DNA of 64,000 nucleotides from contig NW_024725489.1 of assembly GCF_018991925.1 (NCBI RefSeq), positions 6,644,140 to 6,708,139 of the forward strand, written 5' to 3'. The notes beneath the pieces were generated by a model. That model worked only from the letters and a program-made list of their open reading frames with translations. It did not search any database and was not told the origin of the DNA. The position numbers were made by a program, and so were the translations under genes. Shown one piece after another: positions 33,856 through 47,007 of this stretch (positions are counted from its first letter, which is position 1; the number at the start of each line of letters is the position of its first letter). The DNA is from Homarus americanus (lineage: Eukaryota > Arthropoda > Malacostraca > Decapoda > Nephropidae).

Positions 33856-36800
33856 CAACAGACATGAACAGACTCGTGGATTAACAGACACGAATAGGAC
33901 TCAAGGGATCAACAAACCCAAAATGACCCGTTGATCAACAGAGGAGAAACAGGTCCGTTGATCAACAGACACAAACAGACCCGTTGGTCAACAGACATAA
34001 CAGACCTGCTGATCAGCAGACACAGACCTGCTGGATCAACAGACATTAAATGGCATCTGCTGGATCACCAAAACACAAACAGAGCCTGTTGATCAACAGA
34101 TAGAAACAGACCCGTTGATCAACAGATAGAAACACACCCTGGATCAACAGATAGAACAGACCTGCTGATCAACAGAAACAAACAGACCTGTTGATCTACA
34201 GATAGAATGAGACCCGTTGATCAACAGACACAAACAGACCCGTGATCAGCAGACACAAACAACAGACCCGTTGATCAGCAGACACAAACAGACCTGCTGA
34301 TCAACAAAACAACTGTTGGACATCAGACAGAAACAGCATCTGATCAACAGATAGAAACAGGTCCGTTGATCAACAGACAACAAATGGCATCTCCGTTGGT
34401 CAACAGACATAAACAGACCTGTTGGATCAGCAGACACAGACCCGTTGATCAACCGACACAACAGACCCTTGGATAACCAGACACAACAGACCCAAGGCTG
34501 GATCAACAGACACAAACAGACTCCTTTTGATAACCAGACACAAACAGACCTGTTGATCAACAGACACAACAGACCCTTGATAACCAGACAAAACAGCATT
34601 CTGTGATCAACAGACACAAACAGACCCGTTGATCAACAGACACAAACAGACCCGTGATAACCAGACACAAACAGACCCGTTGATAACAGACAAACAGTCA
34701 AGTGAAAAACCAGACACAAACAGACACGCTGATCAACAGACACAACAGACAAGTTGATCAACAGACACAAACAGATTCCGTTGATAACCAGACACAAACA
34801 GACCTGTTGAAAACCAGACACAAAACAGACCCGTTGATCAACAGAAACAAATAGACCTGTTGATCAACAGACACAAACAGACCTGTTGATAACCAGACAC
34901 AACAGACCTGGATCAACAGACACAAACAGATCTGTTGGATCAACAGACACAAACAGATCTTTGATAACCAGACACAAACAGATCTGTTGACAACAGACAC
35001 AAATAGACAAGCAACATGGATCAACAGACACAAACAGACCTGTTGATCAACAGACACAAAGAGACCCGTTGATCAACAGACACAAACAGATCTGTTGATA
35101 ACCAGACACAACAGATCTGTTGGATCAATAGACAAATAGACAAGTTGATCAACAGACACTGAGGACCTGTTGGATCAACAGACAAACAGCCATGGATCAA
35201 CAGAGACAAATATCCAAGCTGTGATCAACAGACACAAACAGACCCGCTGATCAACAGACACAAAATAGAAAAACTGTTGGATCAACAGACACAAACAGAC
35301 CCGTTGGATCAACAGACACAAAGACCTGTTGATCAAAGACAAACAGACCTGTTGATCAACAGAAATAGTGACAACTGTTGGGATCAACAGACACAAACAG
35401 ACCTGTTGATCAACAGACAATCAACAGACAAAACAGACCTGTTGATCAACAGACATTAATCAGATCCAGGGATCAACAGTACACAGACCCGTTGATCAAC
35501 AGACACAACAGACCCGTTGAGAACAGAAACAAACATACCCTTGATCAACAGACACAACAGACCTGCTGGGATCAACAGACACAAACAGACCTGTTGATCA
35601 ACAGAACAAATGATATCTGCTGATCAACAGACAAACAGACCCGTTGATCAACAGACACAAACAGACCTGGGGATCAACAGACACAAACAGACCTGTTGAT
35701 CAACAGACATAAACAGAACTGTTGGGATCAACAGACACAAAACGGGCCTTTGATCAACAGACACAGATTCCGCTGATCAACAGACGCAAACAGACCCGTT
35801 GATGAACAGAAATGATACCTGCTGGGATCAACAGACACAAATAGAGATCTGCTGGATCAACAGACATTAAACAGAACTGCTGATCAACAGAACAAACATA
35901 CCTGTTGATCAACAGAACAACATACCCGTTGGATCAACAGAAACAAACATACCTGTTGATCAACAGATACAGGTACTGCTGATCAACAGACACAAACAGA
36001 CCCAAGTTGATCAACAGACATAACATACCTGTTGATCAACAGACACAAACATACCTGTTGATCAACAGACATGAAACATACTCATGGATCAACAGACAAA
36101 CATACCTGTTGATCAACAGACATAATATACCTTGCGATCAACAGACACAAACAGACCTGTTGGATCAACAGAAACAACATACCTGTTGGATCAACAAGAA
36201 ACAAAACATACCTGTGATCAACAGACATAAATATACCTGCTGATCACAGACACAAACACAGACCTGGGATCAACAGAAATAATATACCTGTGGATCACTA
36301 TCAAACAGACCTGTTGATCAACAGAAACAAACATACCTGTTGGACAACAGACACAAACAGACCCGTGATCAACAGAAACGAAACATACCTGCTGATCAAC
36401 AGACACAAAACAGACTCTGTTAAACAGACAGTCATATCTGTTGATCAACAGAAACAAAAACATACTAAGGATCAACAGAATAACATACCTGCTGCTGCTG
36501 ATCAACAGAATATACTGTTGATCAACAGACACAAATGAGATCTGTTGATCAACAGAAACAAACATACCTGTTGACTCAACAGATACAAACAGACCTGCTG
36601 ATCAACAGACACAAACAGGATCCGTTGATCAACAGAAACACATACCTGTTGATCAACAGAATAAACAGACTGTTGACAACAGAATGAAACAGACCTGTTG
36701 ATCAACAGAACAAACATACCTGTTGATCAACAGAAATAAACAGACAGTTGATCAACAGAAACAAACATACCTAAGGATCAACAGACACAACAGACCTGTT

Positions 36801-39598
36801 GGATCAACAGACACAAACAGACCCAGTTGGATCAACAGACACACATACCTGTTGATCAACAGACACAAACAGACCTGTTGATCAGCAGACAAAACAGACC
36901 AAGCGATCAACAGAAACAAACATACCTGTTGATCATCAGACAACAGACAAGTTGATCAACAGACACAAACAGACCGTTGATCAACAGAAACAAACATACC
37001 TGTTGATCAACAGAAACAAAACAGACCTGCTGGATCAACAGACACAAAGAGTCAAGCTGATCAACAGAACAAACAGACCTGTTGATCAACAGAAACAAAC
37101 ATACCTAATTGATCAACAGACACAAACAGACCTGATCAACAGACACAAAACATACCTGCTGGATCAACAGACACAAACAGACATGTTGGGATCAACAGAC
37201 ACAAAATGAGATGGATCAACAGAAACAAACAAGACCTGTTGATCAACAGACACAACAGACCTGTTGATCAACAGATACAAACAGACTCATGATCAACAGA
37301 CACAAGACATACCCGTTGATCAACAGACACAAAATAGACCTTGCTGATCAACAGACACAACAGACCTGTTGATCAACAGACAAACAGACCAGTTGATCAA
37401 CAGACACAAACAGACCTGTTGATCAACAGCCAACAGACCTGTTGATCAACAGACAAACAGACCTGTGATCAACAGACACAAAGACAGTTGATCAACAGAC
37501 ACAAACAGACCCGTTGATCAACAGACACAGACCCGTTGATCAACAGACATAAACAGACCCGTTGATCAACAGACACAAGACCCGTTGATCAAAGACAAAA
37601 CAGACCTGCTGATCAACAGACACAACAGACCTGTTGATCAACAGACACAAACAGACCCGTTGATCAACAGACACAACAGACCCGTTGATCAACACACAAA
37701 CAGACCTGCTGATCAACAGACACAACAGACCCGTGATCAACAGACACAAACAGACCCGTTGATCAACAGACACAAACAGACCTGCTGATCAACAGACACA
37801 AACAGACCTGTTGATCAACAGACACAACAGACCTGTTGATCAACAGACACAAACAGACCTGTTGATCAACAGACACAATAGACCTGCTGATCAACAGACA
37901 CAAACAGACCTGTTGATCAACAGACACAACAGACCTGCTGATCAACAGACACAAACAGACCTGTTGATCAACAGACACAAACAGACCTGTTGATCAACAG
38001 ACAAACAGACCTGCTGATCAACAGAAAACAGACCTGTTGATCAACAGACACACAGACCTGCTGATCAACAGACACAAACAGATGTTGATCAACAGACACA
38101 AACAGACCTGTTGATCAACAGACGAACAGACCCGTTGATCAACAGACACAAACAGACCCGTTGATCAACAGACACAACAGACCTGTTGATCAACAGAAAC
38201 AACAAACTGTTGATCAACAGACACTATCAGACCTGTTGATCAACAGACACAAACAGACCCTGTTGATCAACAGACACAACAGACCTGCTGATCAACAGAC
38301 GCAAACAGACCTGTTGATCAACAGACACAACAGACCTGTTGATCAACAGACACAAACAGACCTGATCAACAGACGCAAACAGACCTGTTGATCAACAGAA
38401 CAAACATACCTGTTGATCAACAGACAACAGACCCGTTGATCAACAGACACAAACAGACCTGTTGATCAACAGAAACAAACATACCTGTTGATCAACAGAC
38501 ACAAACAGACAAGTTGATCAACAGACAATAGACCCGTTGATCAACAGAAACAACAGACCTGTTGATCAACAGAGTTAAACAGACCTGTTGATCAACAGAA
38601 ACAAACATACCTGTTGATCAACAGACACAACAGACCCGTTGATCAACAGACACAAACAGACCTGTTGATCAACAGACATAACAGACCTGTTGATCAACGA
38701 GACAAACAGACCTGTTGATCAACAGACACAAACATACCTGTTGATCACCAGACACAAACATACCTGTGGATCAACAGAACATAGTCAGACCTGTTGATCA
38801 ACAGACAAACAGACCCGTTGATCAACAGGATAACAGACCTGTTGATCAACAGAAACAAACATACCCGTTGATCAACAGACACAAACAGACCCGTTGATCA
38901 ACAGACACAAACAGACCTGTTGATCAACAGAAAAGACCTGTTGATCAACAGACACAAACATACCTGTTGATCACCAGACACAAAATACCTGTTGATCAAC
39001 AGACACAAACAGACCTGTTGATCAACAGACACAAATAGACCTGTTGATCAACAGACACAAACAGACCCGTTGATCAACAGACAAACAGACCCGTTGATCA
39101 ACAGACACAAACAGACCTGTTGATCAACAGACACAACATACCTGTTGATCACCAGACACAAACAGACCTGCTGATCAAGAAACAAACATACCTGTTGATC
39201 AACAGACATAAAAACTGTTGATCAACAGACACAAGCAGACCCGTTGATCAACAACAGACACAAGCCCTGTTGATCAACAGACACAACAGACCCGTTGATC
39301 AACAGACACAGACCCGTTGATCAACAGACAAAAGACCCGTTGATCAACAGACCTGTTGATCAACAGACACAACAGACCCGTTGATAACCAGACACAAGCA
39401 GACCCGTTGATCAACAGACCCGTTGATCAACAGACACAACAGACCCGTTGATCAACAGACACAAACAGACCCGTTGATAACCAGACACAACAGACCGTTG
39501 ATCAACAGACCGTTGATAACAGACACAACAGACCCGTTGATCAAAGACACAACAGACCCGTTGATCAACAGACCCGTTGGTGACCAGACACAACAGAA
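33853..39598. repeat. 26-bp palindrome-containing satellite, about 220 copies
   Basis: Each unit carries CTGTTGATCAACAG, a perfect 14-bp palindrome (CCGTTGATCAACAG is a frequent one-base variant), followed by ACACAAACAGAC. The left part (to about 36,900) is heterogeneous, with AAACAAACATAC and AACCAGACAC variants. The part at about 37,500-39,450 is much more uniform. From about 37,600 to 38,400, 26-bp and 25-bp units alternate, forming 51-bp dimers. The array starts in direct contact with the 24-bp array. Confidence 0.96.
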
Positions 39599-40286
39599 GT
39601 CATTAACTCTCTCCCGGGGTAAATCAGCTTCTTGTACACACTCATTTAAATAAACACTTGAGGGAACATCATTTATTTTCGTTAATTAAGACGAAAGTGA
39701 ACTAAACATTATGTGACAGAGACGAAAAACTGTGACAACTGTGTAACGGAGAGAAGGAGAAGGGGGGGGAAGTGGTGGAGGAGCCAAGGTTCATTAGTGA
39801 GATGTTCCTCTCCCCTGAGGCTCTCACCACCCCCCTTAGATACCTCCTGTCTCTCTTTCCCCTCACCTCTCCTCCCTCTAGATCAACACCCTTTGTTCCT
39901 ATCCCCCCTTTAGCTACCCTCTCTCTCCCCTCACTTCCCCACGGACCACCTCCCCTTATTCTCTCACCCTCACCGTCTGCTCTACATCGCTAACTGGAGA
40001 TTATTGAGTAATTACAATACTCTACCTCAACACAGTGTACTGTGTCGCCCACTACACCACACGGAGGGTTGTGACTCTGCCTGGCCAGCTAACAGGGTGC
40101 CTGGTAGTCCTATACAGTATATAATGTCCAGTTCTGACTCTGTAAAACTGGGTTGGTGATACGGTGTCCTAGTGGGACACCGTATCACCAGGCGTTGAAA
40201 AGGGCGACCTTGATGACGATAATAATATTATGAAGGAATTTACTAAACGTCTTCTTAGTTGGAAAGGACCAATCACAACCCCACAC
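39599..40286. other. Unique-looking island between two satellites
   Basis: About 690 bp without tandem units. It contains a pyrimidine-rich part (39,800-39,980) and the perfect hairpin at 40,155-40,189. No gene seen. Confidence 0.55.
40155..40189. other. Perfect 15-bp stem, 5-nt loop hairpin
   Basis: Arms GGTGATACGGTGTCC (40,155-40,169) and its exact complement (40,175-40,189) flank loop TAGTG. The arms do not extend further. Could be a cruciform or RNA hairpin, or the remains of a small foldback element. Confidence 0.9.
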
Positions 40287-43200
40287 AGTGTCTAGCTCCC
40301 TTACTGAGTACCTGATAATGGTCAACGGGCACTGTTGCCTGTGTCTAGCTCCCTTACCCAGTGCCTGATAATGGTCAACGGGCTGTTGCCTGTATCTGGC
40401 TCCTTACCTGATAATGGTCAGCAGGCACTGTTGCCTGTGTCTAGCTCCTTGCCCAGTACCCTGATAATGAGACAGGCACTGTTGCCTGTGTCCTTGCAGT
40501 GCCTGATAATGGTCCAACGAGGCACTGTTGCCTGTATCTAGCTCCCACTTACCCAGTGCCTGATAATGGTCCAACGGGCACTGTTGCCTGTGTCTAGCTC
40601 CACTTACCCAGTGCCTGATAATGGTCAGCAGGCACTGTTGCCTGTGTCTAGCTCCTTACTCAGTGCCTGATAATGGTCAGGCACTGTTGCCTGTGTCTAG
40701 CTCCTTACCCGATAATGGTCAGCAGGCACTGTTGCTTCTGTGTCTAGCTCCTTACCTGATAATGGTCAGCTTGGGCACTGTTGCCTGTGTCTAGCTCCCT
40801 TACCTGATAATGGTCAGCAGGCACTGTTGCCTGTGTCTAGCTCCTTACCTGTGTGGTCAGCAGGCACTGTTGCCTGTGTGTCTAGCTCCTTACCTGATGT
40901 GGTCAGCGGACACTGTTGCCTGTGTCTAGCTCCCTTACCTGTGTGTTAAGCAGGCACTGTGCCTGTGTCTAGCTCCCACTGCAGTGCCTGATAATGGTCA
41001 GCAGGCACTGTTGCCTGTGTCTAGCTCCCTTACCCAGTGCCTGATAATGGTCAGCAGGCACTGTTGCCTGTCATCCTAGCTCCCTTACCCAGTGCCTGAT
41101 AATGGTCAGCAGGCACTGTTGCCTGTCTAGCTCCTTACCTGATAATGGTCTTGGCAGGGCACTGTTGCCTGTGTCTAGCTCCCACTTACCTGGTAATGGT
41201 CAGCGGGCACTGTTGCCTGTGTCTAACTCCTTACCCAGTGCCTGGTAATGGTCAGCAGGCTGTTGCCTGTGTCTAGCTCCCTTACCTGATAATGGTCAGC
41301 AGTACTGTTGCCTGTGTCCTAGCTCCACTTACCCAGTGCCTGATAATGGTCAGCAGGGCACTGTGCTGTGTCCTGGCTCCCTTGCAGTGCCTGATAATGG
41401 TCAGCAGGCACTGTTGCCTGTGTCTAGCTCCCTTACCTGATAATGGTCAGCGGACACTGTTGCCTGTCTAGCTCACTTACCTGATAATGGTCAACGGGCA
41501 CTGTTGCCAGTGTCTAGCTCCCTTACCCAGTGCCTGGTAATGGTCAGCAGGCACTGTTGCCTGTGTCTAGCTCCCTTACCCAGTGTGCCTGGTAATGGTC
41601 AACAGGCACTGTTGCCTGTGTCTAGCTCACTGCCAGTGCCTGATGGTCAGCAGGCACTGTTGCCTGTGTGTAGCTCCCTTGCAGTGCCTGGTAATGGTCC
41701 CAACAGGCACTGTTGCCTGAGTCTAGCCTCCCTTACCCAGTGCCTGATAATGGTCAGCAGGCACTGTTGCCTGTGTGTCCCTTGCAGTGCCTGATAATGG
41801 TCAACGGGCACTGTTGCTGTATCTAGCTCCCTTACCCAGTACCTGATAATGGTCCAACGGACACTGTTGCCTGTAGTAGCTCCCTTACCCAGTGCACTGG
41901 TAATGGTCAGCAGGCACTGTTGCCAATGTCTAGCTCCCTTACCCAGTGCCTGATAATAGTCAACAGGCTTATTTGCCTGTGTCTAAACTCCTTACCTGAT
42001 GGTCAGCAGGCACTGTTGCTGTGTCTAGCTCCCTTACCCAGTACCTGTTGATAATGGTCAGCAGGGAACTGTTGCCTGTGTCTAGCTCACTTGCAGTGCC
42101 TGGTAATGGTCAGCAGCAGGCACTGTTGCCTGTCTAGCTCACTGCAGTGCTGAAATATTAACGGGCACTGTGCCTGTGTCTGGCTCCCTTACACCTGTGT
42201 GGTCCCAGGCACTGTTGCCTGTGGCTAGCTCCCTTACCCAGTGCCTGATAATGGTCAACAGGCACTGTTGCGCACATGTCTAGCTCCCACTTGCAGTGCC
42301 TGATAATGGTCAGCAGGCACTGTTGCCTGTCTAGCTCCCCTTACTGGTAATGGTCAGCAGGCACTGTTGCCTGTGTCTAGCTCCTTGCAGTGCCTGATAA
42401 TGGTCAGCAGGCTGTTGCCCCTGTGTGTGTAGCTCCTTGCCCAGTAACTGATAATGGTCAGCAGGAACTGTTGCCTGTGTCTAGCTCCCGCTGCAGTGCC
42501 TGGTAATGGTCAGCAGGGCACCATTGCCTGTGTCTGCTCCCTTGCAGTGCCTGATAATGAGGTCAGCAGGCACTGTGTTGCCTGTGTCCTGGCTCCTTGC
42601 CTGATGGTGGTGCAGCAGGCACTGTTGCCTGTGTCCTAGCTCCCTTACCCAGTGCCTGATAATGTGGTGGCAGGGCACTGTTGCTGTGTGGCTCCTTACC
42701 CAGTGCCTGATGTGGTCAGGCACTGTTGCCTGTGTCTAGCTCCTAACCTGGTAATGGTCAGCAGGCACTGTTGCCAGGCACTGTTGCCTGTGTCTGCTCC
42801 CTGCAGTGCCTGATAATGGTCAGCGCTGTTGCCTGTGTCTGCTCAGTACCTGGTAATGGTCAGCAGGCACTGTTGCCTGTGTCGCTCCCCTTGCAGTGCC
42901 TGATAATGGTCAGCAGGCATGCCTGTGTGTAGCTCCCACTGGATGCAGGCCTGTTCTATCCCCAGTGCCTGATAATGGTCAGCAGGCACTGTTGCCTGTG
43001 TCTGCTCCCACTCTGATAATGGTCAGGACACTGCTGTGTCTAGCTCCCTTACGTCTGATAATGGTCAGCAGGCACTGTTGCCTGTAGCTCCCTTACCCAG
43101 TGCCTGATATGGTCAACGGGCACTGTTGCCTGTGTCTAGCTCCTTACCTGTGATAATGGTCAGCAGGCACTGTTGCCTGTGTCTAGCTCCCTAACCTGGT

Positions 43201-46200
43201 AATGGTCAGCAGGCACTGTTGCGCGTGTCGCTCCCCCAGTGCCTGATAATGGTGTGGGCACTGTTGCCTGTGTCTAGCTCCCTGCAGTGCCTGATAATGG
43301 TCAGCGGCACTGTTGCCTGTCTGGCTCCCCACCTGATAATGGTCAGGCGCGTGGCCTGTCTGTCCTTCCCAGTGCCTGTAATGGTCAGCGGTTGCCTGTT
43401 CTACCCAGCTGCCTGATAATGGTCAGCAGGCACTGTTGCCTCTGGCTCGCTCCCAGTACCTGATAATGGTCAGCAGGCACTGTTGCCGTGTAAGCTCCTT
43501 ACCCAGTGCCTGATAATGGTCAGCGTGCTTCTCCCCGTGTGGTCGCAGGCACTGTTGCCTGTGTCTGGCTCCCTTACATAATGGTCAACAGGCACTGTTG
43601 CCTGTCTGGCTCCCTTACCTGATAATGGTCAGCAGGCACTGTTGCCTGTATCTCTCCCAGTATTGGTCACGGCTGCGCCTCATGCAGTGCAATGGTCAGC
43701 AGGCACTGTTGCCTGTGTCTGCTCCCCCGCATGAAATGGTCAGCGGACTGTTGCCTGTGTCTGGCTCCTTACAGTGCCTGATAATGGTCAGCAGGCACTG
43801 TTGCCTGTGTCTCGCTCCGCCTGCAATGTGGGTCAGCAGGCACTGTGCCTGTGTCATCGCCCACGATGTGGTCAGCAGGCACTGTTGCCTGTGTTAGCTC
43901 CCTTACCTAATGTGGTCAGGGCACTGTTGGCGTATTGCTTGCCTGTGTCTAGCTCCCGCAGTGCCTGATAATGGTCAGCAGGCTGCCTGTGTGTAGCTCC
44001 CTTACCGGTCTGATAATGGTCAGCAGGCACTGTTTGCGCCGTCGCTCCCTGCAGTACCTGATAATGGTCAGGCGGCACTGTTGCCTGTGTCTAGCTCCCT
44101 GCAGTGCCTGATAATGGTCAGCAGGCACTGTGCCTGTGTAGCTCCCTTACCTGATAATGGTCAGCAGGCACTGTTGCCTGTGTCTAGCTCCCTTACCTGG
44201 TAATGGTCAGCAGGCACTGTTGCCTGTCTGGCCTCCTTGCAGTGCCTGATAATGGTCAGCAGGCACTGTTGCCTGTGTCTAGCTCCCTTGCAGTGCCTGA
44301 TAATGGTGGGCACTGTTGCCTGTGTGGCTCCCTGCCAGTGCCTGATAATGGTCAGCAGGCACTGTTGCCTGTGTCTAGCTCCTTACCTGATAATGGTCAG
44401 CAGGCACTGTTGCCTGTGTCTAGCTCCTTGCCTGATAATGGTCAGCAGGCACTGTTGCCTGTGTCTAGCTCCCTTACCCTGTGGTCAGCAGGCATTGCCT
44501 GTCTGGCTCCATACAATGGCAGTCAGCAGTGCTGCCTGTGTCTAGCTCCCTTACCTGAAATGGTCAGCAGGCACTGTTGCCTGTGTCTAGCTCCTGCAAT
44601 GGTCAGCAGGCACTGTTGCTGTCCCTTCTAGCTCCCTTACCTGATAATGGTCAGCAGGCACTGTTGCCTGTGTCTAGCTCCTTACCTGATAATGGTAACG
44701 GCACTGTTGCTGTGTCTAGCTCCCTTACGCGATAATGGTCAGCAGGCACTGTTGCCTGTGTCTAGCTCCTTGCAGTGCCTGATAATGGTCAGCAGGCACT
44801 GTTGCCTGTGTCTAGCTCCCTTGCAGTGCCTGATAATGGTCAGCAGGCACTGTTGCTGTGTCTAGGCTCCCTTGCAGTGCCTGATGTGGTCAGCAGGCAC
44901 TGTTGCCTGTCTATGGCTCCCTTACCCAGTGCCTGATAATGGTCAGCAGGCACTGTTGCCTGTGTCTAGCTCCCCAGTGCCTGATAATGGTCAGCAGGCA
45001 CTGTTGCCTGTGTCTAGCTCCCTTGCAGTGCCTGATAATGGTCACGCGGGCACTGTTGCCTGTGTCTGCTCCCTTGCAGTGCCTGATAATGGTCAGCAGG
45101 CACTGTTGCCTGTGTCTAGCTCCCTTGCAGTGCCTGATAATGGTCAGCAGGCACTGTTGCCTGTGTCAGCTCCCTTACCAGTGCCTGATAATGGTCAGCA
45201 GGCACTGTTGCCTGATGCTAGCTCCCTTGCAGTGCCTGATAATGGTCAACGGGCACTGTTGCCCTGTCTGGCTCCACCGTGCTGTGGTCAGCAGGCACTG
45301 TTGCCTGTGTCTAGCTCCCTTACCTGATAATGGTCAGCGGGCACTGTTGCCTGTGTCTAGCTCCCTTACCAGTGCTGATAATGGTCAGCAGGCACTGTTG
45401 CCTGTGTCTAGCTCCCTTACCTGATAATGGTCAGCAGGGCACTGTTGCCTGTGTCTAGCTCCCTTTACCTGTGCCTGATAATGGTCAGCAGGCACTGTTG
45501 CCTGTGTCTAGCTCCCTTACTGAAATGGTCAGCAGGCACTGTTGCCTGTGTGTAGCTCCCTTACCCAGTGCCTGATAATGGTCAACGGGCACTGTTGCCT
45601 GTGTCTAGCTCCCTTACCCAGTGCCTGATAATGGTCAACGGGCACTGTTGCCTGTGTCTAGCTCCCTTACCCAGTGCCTGATAATGGTCAACGGGCACTG
45701 TTGCCTGTGTCTAGCTCCCTTACCAGTGCCTGATAATGGTCAACAGGCACTGTTGCCTGTCTGGCTCCCTTGCAGTGCCTGATAATGGTCCAGGCACTGT
45801 TGCTGTCTAGCTCCTTACCTGATAATGGTCAGCGGGCACTGTTGCCTGCGTGTAGCTCCCTGCAGTGCCTGATAATGGTCAGCAGGCACTGTTGCCTGTG
45901 TCTGCTCCCGCCTTACCTGATAATGGTCAGCAGGCACTGTTGCCTGTGTCTAGCTCCCTTACAGTGCTGAAATGGTCAGCAGGCACTGTTGCCTGTGTCC
46001 TAGCTCCTTACCACAGTAATGGTCGCAGGCACTGTTGCTGTGTCTAGCTCCTACAGTGCCTGATAATGGTCAGCAGGCACTGTTGCCTGTGTCTGCTCCT
46101 TACAGTGCTGATGTGGTCAACGGGCACTGTTGCCTGTGTCTGCTCCTCAGTGCCTGATAATGGTCAGCAGGCACTGTTGCCTGCAGTGCTGATAATGGTC

Positions 46201-46505
46201 AGCAGGCACTGTTGCCTGTGTCTAGCTCCCTTACCCGATGTGTGGTCAGCGCACTGTTGCTGTGTCTAGCTCCTTACCTGGTAATGGTCAGGCACTGTTG
46301 CCTGTCCTGCTCCCTTGAGTGCCTGATATTGGTCAGCGGCACTGTTGCCTGTTCTAGCTCCTTGCAGTGCTGATAATGGTCAGCGGGCACTGTTGCCTGT
46401 AATCTGGCTCCTTGCAGTACCTGATAATGGTCAGCGGGCACTGTTGCTGTGTCTAGCTCACTGCAGTGCCTGATAATGGTCAGCAGGCACTGTTGCCTGT
46501 TGGCC
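40287..46505. repeat. 53-bp satellite with internal inverted repeat, about 120 copies
   Basis: The full unit contains GCTCCCTTACC, then CAGTGCCTGATAATGGTCAG, CAGGCACTG and TTGCCTGTGTCTA. CAGTGCCTG and CAGGCACTG are exact reverse complements separated by 11 bases, so each full unit can form a hairpin. A shorter form of about 44 bp lacks the CAGTGC half and cannot. Other variants are small deletions and AGCAGG/AACGGG exchanges. Stops occur on both strands, so frames here are short. Confidence 0.96.
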
Positions 46506-46604
46506 TCGGTAAAGGAGGTGTTCACTTACCAACAAAGGTAGTAGTAATTATATATGACTATTAATATTATTTGCATTATTAGTGACTATTATTAATACTG
46601 TACT

Positions 46605-46785
<181 letters not shown>

Positions 46786-47007
46786 AGGTCACATATTCAG
46801 GTAAAACACTGTCCCAGGTCCAAGCAGTATGTCATAGCTGCTGTTGGTCAATACAATTTTTTACGAAACAATCGCTATAATTCTTTTGACAACAACGGGA
46901 AGCTAATGATTAATGTGGCAGTAATGACGCAACAAATTATAATTAGTGTTGTCCCCGAGTGAGTCATGATGCAGGGTAAGCATTGTGTTACCACAGTTGT
47001 GGATACT

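Noticed and set aside
28973..33891. Two overlapping minus-strand frames of about 1,630 codons
   Set aside because: They are different registers of the same 24-bp purine satellite, whose minus strand contains no stop triplet. No start context, splice sites or unique domain.
24070..46505. CRISPR-like regular repeats (24-53 bp)
   Set aside because: Units are contiguous with no unique spacers, the context is eukaryotic, and no cas-like gene is present.
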